Shown here: piece after piece, positions 55,001-61,861 of the stretch
How the letters are laid out: every line of letters starts with the position of its first letter
Numbering within the stretch: the stretch's first letter is position 1
Assembly (NCBI GenBank): GCA_015056315.1
Contig: SVGN01000004.1
Span: 54,170 to 118,169, forward strand
From: Clostridiales bacterium
GTDB lineage: Bacteria; Bacillota; Clostridia; Christensenellales; Aristaeellaceae
Length of the DNA: 64,000 nucleotides
Direction: 5' to 3'
Notes under the pieces: generated by a model
Databases searched by the model: none
Seen by the model: only the letters and a program-made list of their open reading frames with translations
What the model was told of the DNA's origin: nothing
Made by a program: the position numbers and the translations under genes

Positions 55001-55386
55001 CAAAGCTCAATCATAACAATAGCATAGTTCCTGTTGAATTGATCGACTATAACGTAGCAGAAGAGTATACAGGAAGCTATTCAATCTTGTCGGATTCCTA
55101 TAACAACGTGTTTGTTGAAAACATGCTGTCACTTACTCCGTTGCCTGGTGTCAATAGTCAAGCTTTCTTCGATGCGCTGGTCATTGGCGATAATATGAAA
55201 TACGATGCAGATCAGCTCGCCAGTGACATTGAACAGTACGGTTTGTACGAATACTCCGACTTTAGCGAATATGTTACTCCAGAGCAATTCAAAACCGTTA
55301 ACGGTGCTTTCCTGAAGATCATTATCGGTAAAGGGGGTGCGACGTTCGAAGAGGTTCTGGACATGATCCGGACATATGTCCCATAG
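49096..55386 (+). CDS. Giant mosaic surface protein: TasA-like head, beta-helix-like regions, three InlB repeats, C-terminal Hint domain
   Basis: 2096 residues. N-terminal SipW-type signal (GSTLAYFTSEE), TasA-like domain (about 30-235; HWEPN...RYIRIRNGG.LAFQYELNV and LHMQQEAGNEY), a linker to about 380, then a long GLUG/right-handed beta-helix-like region (about 380-620), beta-sandwich-like segments, a second beta-helix region (about 960-1180), and three InlB-type repeats (about 1575-1790; YTVTYNANGGECGT... with GWYTAASGG and ITLYAQW). The end is a Hint domain starting at Cys1871 (GGCVTPDTLVTLADGSKKEI), with the block B-like IEEHGF and a later NVFVENMLSL, plus a tail. Beyond about base 50250 the composition becomes much poorer in GC, so the N-terminal 385 residues and the rest have different origins. 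Export presumably needs SipW elsewhere. Probable matrix or adhesin. Confidence 0.88.
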   Translation: MRKYRSSILLAILMTALCGAIILGSTLAYFTSEEQTGENIIAASNLEVGFDWASALPADESGWQNAADNTLFNEAHWEPNHAAMRYIRIRNGGNLAFQYELNVLPTMVVEGGPELMDVIDVYFGIVDDTTPAITRSNFAQQLTRMGTMTELLSNEHGAAFGILLPKGATADGINAQEGSVTACMVLHMQQEAGNEYMGLSAGEGFKLQLAATQYNYLPDAFGQVQNPTLPDVGGYGTEVIQPVQPSAGGVLAADVNFTSSTGVTATVPAGAQLEAGAAQLKLIVTPKAQSEANVTLAENEVLDAWEVTVEGLSKENTTPVRIAMGKVLPKALNIGNYKLYHVENGTANLMTLVPEVDAASAHNSYSYDPATGEVVVAMATFSEVDVVADTVNAWKGVLDNSWYTDESATSYTIYNADQLAYFGKKVAEGTTFENNSVTLASDINLGAGTETYADGSKVIFYSIGTSVDYKQGTSPKAFAGTFDGAGHIITGLYQNGWEMGGNYDNGYFKNAMGLFGLVENGTVQNLTLDNFEMVMEFAPMGCVTAYVDGKCTFKNIAVFNSHPQTYNTAVAGIAGWDRGTSNLIFENITVDNSNMISALWGTYDCCAGGILGYLGEDSYAQLTNCHVAAQLDVYNDACANYQYYWYRYCGMLIGTVDGTVKDANGYTIPDISQITIEGCSVDYGNWNNYKYCEFETLGKGSYNGPGEWKFCRTDDSRCAAGHTHADYESHEVLLPFNQLFGGYGWGVKGIESHEKVVVTTNMQSVKKFEVGIDKLTVGKEYRLSDLFDVIPDKNVVDAAVQLGITVSEANGAKYEYVQMDNPVNWRDSTLKFTEVGDGKVHLTIQDYYYCIPTSVDIELIDKQPVEKFETKFTGDFLYRVGNQNAVKLESLFKAKEGVEIDTVSVTVEAVEGTVATGTYTRNATWTNGIIQFSGTGVVKVTIGDNDPYCKPTELILEVVDAVNATAATSATSNNVVLLNDINGGFTVSGRYAVYGNGFTLKYTGNGQYLNNGLKQGIVTVTENGILDNLRIEASIYPNAYLYYSSAAIGSAVKDGPSSVEGDKTRYHYQLSAIAASGNATITNCYIYGGRNNIFVNTGDVIIKNTVLECGTVANVQIQSNGSHTITFEDVTTIQYQMRPTIGDTSKVILGAGVLVGPETTENPAIVLKGDFKQYNWVNADDKNAVSDEAAKKIIESALNVTEYNHTVNGKTASNLGIIFMNEYPVSVTNKTELPYQFETVSISGVGGQVYSPKNASDGQIYSDVENTDRSTVNDLYQPQFKYSPDLGGQYIEKNDDGDEHCYREGDTIHVMFPAGDTKELDLASLVSIDKYTAQDLKLNISCNSGDNSNVPVNDGKVVLSAADVYNVTYTVTDALFYDNNGNRIDRTSIGYQWKVMLDVALKDNAVPNARFEFDATKQKMGYYKPGWGDVKQYLPFLEGLKIFDYNGQNEYLRFEGSSDFKKIASITIEYVGKKASVEIKLTDGGVINTQFLARANSNGGSTYTGKIKTKNETVYFVTDSGTKNLEDTTTAAYWYVDYYRFTGNNGVTIQSAQQTFNSTGSSASTPSGSFSTSIKYTVSYDANGGNCGQSVGYATSVSENVSLPTPKRSGYIFNGWYTAAAGGNRVGGAEEKYKPETDITLYAQWGRPSTVTYNANGGSCSTATEKYTGNALTLPVASREGYWFVGWYDAASDGNKIGEAGASYIPQNDITLYAHWQEKIEYTVTYNANGGECGTSSATYQGTALTLPTPTRTGYKFLGWYTAASGGTNIGDAGESYTPSANITLYAQWEQMSYTITISKQDNATVTVDKTTAHYNDTISVTVSFSENNSKTLTVKDIDGNTVLSKSAAGTYTFKMPASNVDIEASSSGGCVTPDTLVTLADGSKKEIQHLTYSDQFIVWNFYDGCFEYVPASALVNHGYDQYRILSLVFSDGTVVKTIEEHGFYDIDDNRFVFINEGNAAEYVGRNFAKLNHNNSIVPVELIDYNVAEEYTGSYSILSDSYNNVFVENMLSLTPLPGVNSQAFFDALVIGDNMKYDADQLASDIEQYGLYEYSDFSEYVTPEQFKTVNGAFLKIIIGKGGATFEEVLDMIRTYVP

Positions 55387-55396
55387 TTCATCAAAG

Positions 55397-55434
55397 CCCG
55401 TTTGCCGGTATGTTGATTCTGGCAAACGGGTTTT
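55397..55434 (+). terminator. Terminator of the giant gene
   Basis: CCCGTTTGCC (55398-55407) pairs with GGCAAACGGG (55421-55430), then TTTT. Confidence 0.85.
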
Positions 55435-55591
55435 AATTGCTTTGATAGAATATTTAGTTTGAGTCTTCAAGATGCTTGGTGTAAATACTCACTAATAAGC
55501 TGAATTTCGAATATAGCTAAACTGTCGGATATTCGCCCCTATGTAAGGTGCAGCTTAGATTAATATCACGATGGTTTATTCCGCAACAAGA

Positions 55592-55626
55592 AAAGCTGCC
55601 GTATGCGTCATGCATACGGCAGCTTT
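55592..55626 (-). terminator. Terminator of the TasA-like gene
   Basis: Minus strand AAAGCTGCCGTATGC and GCATACGGCAGCTTT form a perfect 15-bp stem with a 5-nt loop, followed by TCTTGTT. Confidence 0.88.
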
Positions 55627-55639
55627 GGGTTAACAAAGT

Positions 55640-56974
55640 TCAGTTACCAACTACACTATCAAAAGTATAGTTGAAACGACCAATGGTCTCAAAACGACCA
55701 GTTTCTACGTTCACAGAGTTACCATTCTCGGCAGAAGGAGCTTCGGTTTCGTAGATACGAAGTTCAACAGTCATGGTCTTGCCAACATTCACAGCAGCCT
55801 TGTTGTAGGCACCGCAATCAAACTTCTGAATACCGGCACAGAGTTCAGCGTAGTTTACGTAGATGGGATCGCCGCCATTGAAAGCCTTGCCGACTTCGCC
55901 CAGCAAACGGATCTCGTCACCCTTTACATAGTCCTTGCCAAGCCAAGAACTGTCAACATCAACCCACTTCTCGTCCCACATATCATACTGGCCGGCGAGA
56001 TTGAAGGTACCAGCTTCCATGTCATCATCGAAGGAAACTACGAAATCAGCGTGCCAGTAGAAATAAGGGCTGCTCAGCAACTCAGGGTTATTGGCGGGAT
56101 CGGGGGTGTCGGTGGTACGGAAGCGATAAGCGGCCTGTACGGGCACACCGGTTTCTGCCTTAACAGTTTCTACATCAAGAGGAATAACGACAGCAGAGGG
56201 GAGATTGGCAAATTCCGCATTGGTATCGTAAGTGTTGTCAAAGCTATCTTCTTCGTAGGTGTACTGAGTAGCCTGCAGCTGCACGGCGAAACCATCAGAA
56301 ATGCTCAGGTTCTGGTACTCATTGCCAGCCTCTTCCTTCATATGCAGAGCGATACAGTATTCAACTTCACCAACATCCGCATTGGCAGGAGCGGTAGCAG
56401 GAACACGATTGGAGCCCTTGCCTTCAGCAGGCAGCAGAACGCCCTTCATAGCGCCTTCAGTTTCGATCATGTATGCAATGGTAATAGGTGCAGTTTCGGC
56501 AGCAGCCTTGATCTCATCAAAGCTGGCATACTCGGCAGCAGGAGCGAAGTATACCTCGATCATATCTTCCAGCTTATACTCAGGCTCGGGATAAGTAGGA
56601 GTGAAGGTGTAGTCTTCAGGATCCTTGCCATCGTTTTCGACAGTAACTTCGCCAAATACGGAAGCGGGCTTCACATTCATTTCGTACTTGAAGGCCAGAT
56701 CGCCAACATTAGCAACCTTCACATAGCGAACCTGAGTGTAACCGGGCTCCCAGTACTTGTAATCGAAGATAGCAGCGCTGTCGGCATTCTTCCACTCGTC
56801 AGCAAGCTTCTCTTTGTACTCAAAAGTAAGATCCAACGTGCCGGACTTAACAACGTTGCTGGTGCTGGTAACCTCATCGGTAAACCAAGCAATGGTGCCG
56901 CCGACGATGCTGCCGAGCACGACCAGAACAAGAGCCAGCGTAACCAAAGTGCGGGCGTACTTCATGTTCTTCAT
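55640..56974 (-). CDS. TasA/camelysin-like surface protein with SipW-type signal
   Basis: 444 residues. Signal region LVTLALVLVVLGSIVGGTIAWFTDE, then a TasA-like beta-sandwich. It is a close paralogue of the N-terminal part of the giant protein: YWEPGYTQVRYVKVANVGDLAFKYEMNVKP and ALHMKEEAGNEYQNLSISDGFAVQLQATQY align with its counterparts. Residues about 270-444 are a second, extra beta-rich domain. Predicted extracellular fibre-forming or matrix protein. The gene converges on the giant gene with two terminators between. GGAAAGGA precedes the ATG at 56974. Confidence 0.85.
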   Translation of the reverse strand: MKNMKYARTLVTLALVLVVLGSIVGGTIAWFTDEVTSTSNVVKSGTLDLTFEYKEKLADEWKNADSAAIFDYKYWEPGYTQVRYVKVANVGDLAFKYEMNVKPASVFGEVTVENDGKDPEDYTFTPTYPEPEYKLEDMIEVYFAPAAEYASFDEIKAAAETAPITIAYMIETEGAMKGVLLPAEGKGSNRVPATAPANADVGEVEYCIALHMKEEAGNEYQNLSISDGFAVQLQATQYTYEEDSFDNTYDTNAEFANLPSAVVIPLDVETVKAETGVPVQAAYRFRTTDTPDPANNPELLSSPYFYWHADFVVSFDDDMEAGTFNLAGQYDMWDEKWVDVDSSWLGKDYVKGDEIRLLGEVGKAFNGGDPIYVNYAELCAGIQKFDCGAYNKAAVNVGKTMTVELRIYETEAPSAENGNSVNVETGRFETIGRFNYTFDSVVGN

Positions 56975-57102
56975 GGGTTTTCATTCCTTTCCATTTATCA
57001 GGGATATCCACTTGAAATTATAACGCCGGTGACTAATATTTGTCAATCGTTTTCCAGTATTTCCAGCGTCAAATAACGCTGAAAATTCAACACTTTCCAA
57101 CG

Positions 57103-57141
57103 AGAAACCCCGCCCGGGGAGCAAGGCCTCCCGGACGGGGT
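57103..57141 (-). terminator. Terminator of the asnS operon
   Basis: Minus strand ACCCCGTCCGGGAG pairs with CTCCCCGGGCGGGGT, then TTCTCGTT. Confidence 0.75.
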
Positions 57142-57163
57142 CGTTATTATTTTTGGTTCGGTC

Positions 57164-57290
57164 GCAGAGCATCAATACTCCGCACTGCCCACAGCGCGGG
57201 GGAGGGCAGCACATCGGGAACTGTTTTTTGCCGCAGCAGAGCCTTAATACTCCGCGCTGCCGGTGGTGCGGGGGAAGGGCAGCACGTCAC
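57164..57290 (-). repeat. Tandem duplication of the asnS 3' end
   Basis: 57236-57290 (last codons of asnS and its stop) and 57164-57218 align with about 80 percent identity and one gap; the period is 72 bp. The outer copy on the minus strand reads GATGTGCTGCCCT...GCGGAGTATTGA, the decayed equivalent of the [18 protein letters not shown] end of AsnRS. Confidence 0.75.
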
Positions 57291-58632
57291 GAATATTGGT
57301 CATGCCGGTCAGGTACATCACCAGACGCTCGAAGCCCAGACCAAAGCCCGCATGGGGGTTGGTGCCGAAGCGGCGGGTATCCAGATAGTAGCTGTAATCC
57401 TCTTCCTTCAGGCCCATTTCGTTGATGCGGCCAAGCAGCACATCCATGCGCTCCTCACGCTGGCTGCCGCCGATCAGTTCGCCAACGCCGGGCACCAGCA
57501 GGTCGGTGGCGGCAACGGTCTTGCCGTCGTCGTTCATGCGCATATAGAAGGCCTTGATATCCTTGGGATAGTTGTAGACGAACACGGGCTTGCCAAAGTG
57601 CTTCTCGCTCAGGTAGCGCTCATGCTCGGTCTGCAGGTCAACGCCCCATTCCACAGGGTAGTCGAACTTCTGGTCGGCAGCCTTCAGGATCTCGATGGCC
57701 TCGGTGTAGGAGCAGCGGGCGAAATCGCTGTTGACGATGGCGGTCAGGCGGTCGATGAGGCCCTTCTCCACAAAGCTGTTCAGGAAGGCCATCTCTTCGG
57801 GTGCTTCGGCCAGTACGTGGCTGATCACGTACTTCAGCATATCCTCAGCCAGCTCCATATCGTCGTAGAGGTCGGCGAAGGCGATCTCCGGCTCGATCAT
57901 CCAGAACTCGGCGGCGTGGCGGGGGGTGTAGCTCTTTTCGGCACGGAAGGTGGGGCCGAAGGTGTATACGTTGCGGAAGGCCATGCAGAAGGTCTCCACG
58001 TTCAGCTGGCCGCTTACGGTCAGGCTGGTCTGCTTGCCGAAGAAGTCCTTGCTGTAGTCCACAGCGCCCTCTTCGGTGGTGGGCACATCTTCCAGAGGCA
58101 GGGTGGTCACCTGGAACATCTCACCTGCGCCTTCACAGTCGCTGGTGGTGATGAGGGGAGTGTGCACGTACACGAAGCCACGCTCCGCAAAGAAGGCGTG
58201 CAGCAGCTGCGCAGCCAGGGAGCGGATGCGGAACACGGCGTAGAAGGTGTTGGTGCGGGGGCGCAGGTGGGCGATGGTGCGCAGGTACTCAAAGGTGTGG
58301 CGCTTCTTCTGCAGGGGGAAGCTGGGGTCGCACAGGCCCAGTACCTCCACCTTGGTGGCCTTCAGCTCAAAGGGCTGCTTGCTGCCGGGGGTGAGCACCA
58401 GCTGGCCAGTGGCACGGATAGCGCTGCCCAGCGTGGTCTTGATGATGGTGGCAAAGTCTTCGGTCTGGCCATCCTCCAGAACGATCTGCAGGTTCTTGAA
58501 GTAGGTACCGTCGTTCAGTTCGATAAAGCCAAAAGCTTTGCTGTCGCGCACAGTGCGCACCCAGCCGGATACGGTGATCTCGCCTGCTTCCGGTTGGCTC
58601 TGGTAAAGAGAGCGGATGCTGATATCAGCCAT
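57244..58632 (-). CDS. asnS: Asparaginyl-tRNA synthetase
   Basis: 462 residues. OB-fold anticodon-binding domain (about 1-105), then class II core: motif 1 in [24 protein letters not shown], motif 2 [19 protein letters not shown] and motif 3 [15 protein letters not shown]. Charges tRNA-Asn. GGAGG is 9 nt before the ATG at 58632. Last gene of the minus-strand operon. Confidence 0.97.
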   Translation of the reverse strand: MADISIRSLYQSQPEAGEITVSGWVRTVRDSKAFGFIELNDGTYFKNLQIVLEDGQTEDFATIIKTTLGSAIRATGQLVLTPGSKQPFELKATKVEVLGLCDPSFPLQKKRHTFEYLRTIAHLRPRTNTFYAVFRIRSLAAQLLHAFFAERGFVYVHTPLITTSDCEGAGEMFQVTTLPLEDVPTTEEGAVDYSKDFFGKQTSLTVSGQLNVETFCMAFRNVYTFGPTFRAEKSYTPRHAAEFWMIEPEIAFADLYDDMELAEDMLKYVISHVLAEAPEEMAFLNSFVEKGLIDRLTAIVNSDFARCSYTEAIEILKAADQKFDYPVEWGVDLQTEHERYLSEKHFGKPVFVYNYPKDIKAFYMRMNDDGKTVAATDLLVPGVGELIGGSQREERMDVLLGRINEMGLKEEDYSYYLDTRRFGTNPHAGFGLGFERLVMYLTGMTNIRDVLPFPRTTGSAEY

Positions 58633-58677
58633 GGGGAATTCCTCCTGTATCTTACGGCGCTTCTGCGTCGGTATTCG

Positions 58678-59625
58678 TTAGTTTCTGCCCAGCATCGCCG
58701 CGCCGATGATGCCCGCATCCGGGCCCAGACGGGCGATCTCGATCTCGGCATAGGGCAGGGTCTTAAAGATCAGGTAGCGGGGCAGGCGTTCCTTTACCGC
58801 ATTCAGCAGGAAGGAACCGGCCTTGCTCACACCGCCGCCCAGTACGATCATCTCCGGATCGAGGAAAGCGATAATGGTGTAGATGGCCTGAGCCAGATTA
58901 TCGGCATAGCGGTTGAACACCTTGGTGGCCACCGGGTCGCCTTCCTTGGCGGCATCAAAGACCATCTTGGCGTTCAGCTTGGTCAAGTCGCCGCCGCACA
59001 GGTCGTGCATCATGCTGTCCGGGTGCTGGAGCACCTGCTGCTTGGCCATGCGGATGATGGCGGTGGCGCTGGTGTAGCGCTCCAGGCAGCCGTAGTTGCC
59101 GCAGGTGCAGGGCTCGCCGTTCATATCCATGGGAATATGGCCGATCTCGCTGCCAATGCCGTGGAAGCCGCTCCAGGGGCGGCCGCCGATCACGATGCCG
59201 CCGCCAACGCCGGTGCCCAGGGTAATGAACACGCTGGAGTGGCGGCCTGCGCTCACGCCGCAAACGCTCTCGGCAAAGCCTGCCACGGTGGCGTCGTTAT
59301 CGATGTATACGGGCTTGTTCAGGTACTTCTGCAGCTCGGTGCGAAGGGGCACGTTGGTCCAGCCCAGGTTGGTGCAGAAGATCACGTTGCCGGTCTGGTT
59401 ATCGGCAATGCCGGGCACGCCTACGCCGATGGCAGCCACATCCGCAGTGGTAAAGCCGCCTTCCTTGATGGTATTCAGCATGCAATTGCCCATGTCGCGC
59501 ACGATGTCCTCAAAGGGGCGGCCCACCAGGGTGGGGGTGTCGCCCTTGGCGAGGATCCGGCCGTTCTCGTCTACAACGCCGATCTGGATACCGGTTCCGC
59601 CTACGTCAATACCAATGTAAACCAT
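58678..59625 (-). CDS. ROK family glucokinase
   Basis: 315 residues. Phosphorylates glucose (or a related sugar) with ATP. IGIDVGGTGIQIGVVDENGRIL, catalytic Asp in VYIDNDATVAGFAE, GTGVGGGIVIGG, and the zinc-binding CTCGNYGCLE motif of ROK proteins. The ATG at 59625 has GGGAGG 7 nt before it and gives the usual N-terminus; two upstream in-frame ATGs are less likely. Lies next to hprK, consistent with carbon-control grouping. Terminal promoter is far upstream, at 63.8 kb. Confidence 0.93.
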   Translation of the reverse strand: MVYIGIDVGGTGIQIGVVDENGRILAKGDTPTLVGRPFEDIVRDMGNCMLNTIKEGGFTTADVAAIGVGVPGIADNQTGNVIFCTNLGWTNVPLRTELQKYLNKPVYIDNDATVAGFAESVCGVSAGRHSSVFITLGTGVGGGIVIGGRPWSGFHGIGSEIGHIPMDMNGEPCTCGNYGCLERYTSATAIIRMAKQQVLQHPDSMMHDLCGGDLTKLNAKMVFDAAKEGDPVATKVFNRYADNLAQAIYTIIAFLDPEMIVLGGGVSKAGSFLLNAVKERLPRYLIFKTLPYAEIEIARLGPDAGIIGAAMLGRN

Positions 59626-59649
59626 GTTCATTCCTCCCAATGGTGTTAT

Positions 59650-60582
59650 TTATCTGTTCGCATTCTGCATGTTCTGCATGAGCATTTCCGTCAGGCGGCG
59701 ATCCAGCTCGTGCGCTGCGTTGTAACCCATGCGCTTCAGGCTCAGGTTGCGGGCCGCCACCTCAATGATGATGGCTACATTCCGGCCCGGCTTTACCGGC
59801 ATTACCTGGTAGGGCACTTCCACATCCAGAATGTTGATGCTCTCATCCCTCAGGCCCAGGCGGTCGTATTCCTTGGTGGAATCCCACTTCTCCATATGAA
59901 TGACCAAATCGATGGAGGTAGAAACGCTTACCGCACCAATGCCGTACATGGCACGAATATCGATGATGCCAATGCCGCGGATCTCCATAAAGTGGCGTAC
60001 CCGCTCCGGCGATTCGCCCACCAACCGTACATCCGATACACGGCGGATGTCCACCACATCGTCTGCGCAGAGCTGGTGGCCGCGCTTGACCAGCTCCAGA
60101 GCGGCCTCGCTCTTGCCAACGCCGCTGTCTCCGGTCAGGAGCACGCCTACGCCGTATACATCCACCAGCACGCCGTGGCGGGTCACATGGGGGGCAAGCA
60201 CACGGCTCAGGTAGCCGATCATCTTTACCACCAGCTTGGTGGTCTTGAGGGCGCTCACAAAGACCGGGATATCCCGTTCTTCGGCGATCTCCAGCAGCTC
60301 CTTGGGCGGGCGCATGCTCCACCCGATGATGATGCAGGGAATGGGGTAGCTCATGTATTTATCCAGCGATTGGCGGCGCACCTCCGGATCCAGCGATTCA
60401 AGGTACGTCATCTCCACCTTGCCGATCACCTGAGGGCGTTCGTAGGCAAAGTACTCATAAAAGCCCACCAGCTGCATGCCGGGGCGGTTTACGTCGGTCA
60501 CGCTCACATCCATTTCCGTCTTGGAGGATTCTACCAGCACCTCAAGCTCGAGCTGCTCCTTCAGATCCTTCAATGAGATCAT
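59650..60582 (-). CDS. hprK: HPr kinase/phosphorylase
   Basis: 310 residues. Phosphorylates Ser46 of HPr and reverses it, the sensor of catabolite control in Bacillota. N-terminal domain about 1-130, then P-loop GDSGVGKSEAALE (about 154-166), and signature EIRGIGIIDIRAMYG (about 204-218). GAGGAGG precedes the ATG at 60582, which overlaps the stop of the phosphatase gene (ATGA). Confidence 0.97.
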   Translation of the reverse strand: MISLKDLKEQLELEVLVESSKTEMDVSVTDVNRPGMQLVGFYEYFAYERPQVIGKVEMTYLESLDPEVRRQSLDKYMSYPIPCIIIGWSMRPPKELLEIAEERDIPVFVSALKTTKLVVKMIGYLSRVLAPHVTRHGVLVDVYGVGVLLTGDSGVGKSEAALELVKRGHQLCADDVVDIRRVSDVRLVGESPERVRHFMEIRGIGIIDIRAMYGIGAVSVSTSIDLVIHMEKWDSTKEYDRLGLRDESINILDVEVPYQVMPVKPGRNVAIIIEVAARNLSLKRMGYNAAHELDRRLTEMLMQNMQNANR

Positions 60583-61397
60583 TGTGCGCCCTCCTCTTCG
60601 TTTGCATTCAAAACATGCTCTTCGATGAACCGTGCCACGCCATCCATGTGGTTGGGCTGGCAGATGTACTTTGCGGCAGCCTTCACCTCCGGGCGGCCAT
60701 TCTCCATGGCCACGCTGTTGGGCGTCCAGTTGAGCATGCTCACATCGTTCAGGCTGTCGCCAAAGACCAGCGTGGTCTCCGGTTTGATGCCGATCAGCTG
60801 GCTGAGCTGCCTGAGGGCATTGCCCTTGGAGACCTCCGGCGGTTCTGCTTCCAGGAAGTACGGCTTGCTCACCGCAAAGGAAACACGGCCTTCGAAGCGT
60901 TTTTCGGCAACGGGCAGCACCCTTGCCACCTCCTCCGGGTGGCTGATGCCCAGCACCTTTGGCGTGGGGAAAGTAAGAAACCGGAGCAGGTCGCCCACGG
61001 CCTTGCCCTTCATGCCGGTGCTTTTTTTGTAGAGCTTGGCAGGGTCGCACTCGGTGGCGTAGTAGAAGTAGGCATCCTTATAGACCTGTACGTAGAAATC
61101 TTCCTCCTGCATAAAGGTGACGATCTCCCGTGCAAGCTCAGGTTCAAATTCCTGGCAGCTCAGCAGGGTTAGGTCCGGTGCGATCAGCTGGGCACCGTTG
61201 CAGCCGATGGCAGGGCAGCCGGTGTTCAGCTGGCGCAGATAGGGGAGCATGCTGTCCATAGCCCGGCCGCTGGCCGGGATCACCCTGATGCCGCGCTCTG
61301 TGCAGCGGCGGAGCACATCCAGGGTATAATCGCTCAGCTTCAGCTCATCGTTGAGCAGGGTATCATCCATATCGGAAACGATGGCGTTGATCCTCAA
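60579..61397 (-). CDS. Cof-type HAD-IIB phosphatase
   Basis: 272 residues. Catalytic DMDDTLLND (motif I, nucleophile Asp9), SGRAMDSM (motif II), and GDSLNDVSMLNWTPNSVAMENG (motif IV). The inserted C2 cap puts it in the sugar-phosphate group. Start is TTG at 61397 with AAAGGAG 9 nt upstream; no suitable ATG. Overlaps hprK by 4 nt. Confidence 0.92.
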   Translation of the reverse strand: MRINAIVSDMDDTLLNDELKLSDYTLDVLRRCTERGIRVIPASGRAMDSMLPYLRQLNTGCPAIGCNGAQLIAPDLTLLSCQEFEPELAREIVTFMQEEDFYVQVYKDAYFYYATECDPAKLYKKSTGMKGKAVGDLLRFLTFPTPKVLGISHPEEVARVLPVAEKRFEGRVSFAVSKPYFLEAEPPEVSKGNALRQLSQLIGIKPETTLVFGDSLNDVSMLNWTPNSVAMENGRPEVKAAAKYICQPNHMDGVARFIEEHVLNANEEEGAQ

Positions 61398-61399
61398 GT

Positions 61400-61861
61400 C
61401 TATTGCTCCTTTGATCGTTTGTTGCTGAAGAAATCCTCCATCAGCGCTGCGCAATCGTCCTCCAGCACACCGCCGATGCAGGGCGTTCTGTGGAAGAATG
61501 CAGGCTCCTGGGTCAGGGCAAATACGCTTTCCGCGCACCCCTGGCGGAGATCCTTCGCGCCGAAATAGCAGCTGCCTATACACGCCATAACGATGGCACC
61601 GGCGCACATGGGGCAGGGCTCCAGCGTAACATACAGGGTACAATCCTTCAGTCGGCGGTTCCCCAGTGCTTTCGCAGCCTCACGGATGGCCATCACCTCT
61701 GCATGGGCAGTAGGGTCGCCGGTCTGCTCCCGCTGGTTGTGGGCTTTGGCGATCACCGTTTCTCCGGCGGCGATCACCGCACCGACCGGCACTTCGCCTT
61801 CTTTGGCGGCTGCTTCCGCCTCGCAGATGGCAAGGCGCATCATGTCTTCGTGCAGGCTCAT
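61400..61861 (-). CDS. tadA: tRNA adenosine(34) deaminase
   Basis: 153 residues. Converts A34 to inosine in tRNA-Arg(ACG). Zinc motifs HAEVMAIREAA and PCPMCAGAIVMA are intact. Starts on the ATGA overlapping the previous gene and ends 2 nt before the phosphatase start. Confidence 0.96.
   Translation of the reverse strand: MSLHEDMMRLAICEAEAAAKEGEVPVGAVIAAGETVIAKAHNQREQTGDPTAHAEVMAIREAAKALGNRRLKDCTLYVTLEPCPMCAGAIVMACIGSCYFGAKDLRQGCAESVFALTQEPAFFHRTPCIGGVLEDDCAALMEDFFSNKRSKEQ

Noticed and set aside
57040..60576. 1178-residue plus-strand open frame
   Set aside because: Shadow of asnS, ROK kinase and hprK; no recognisable motif or ribosome site.
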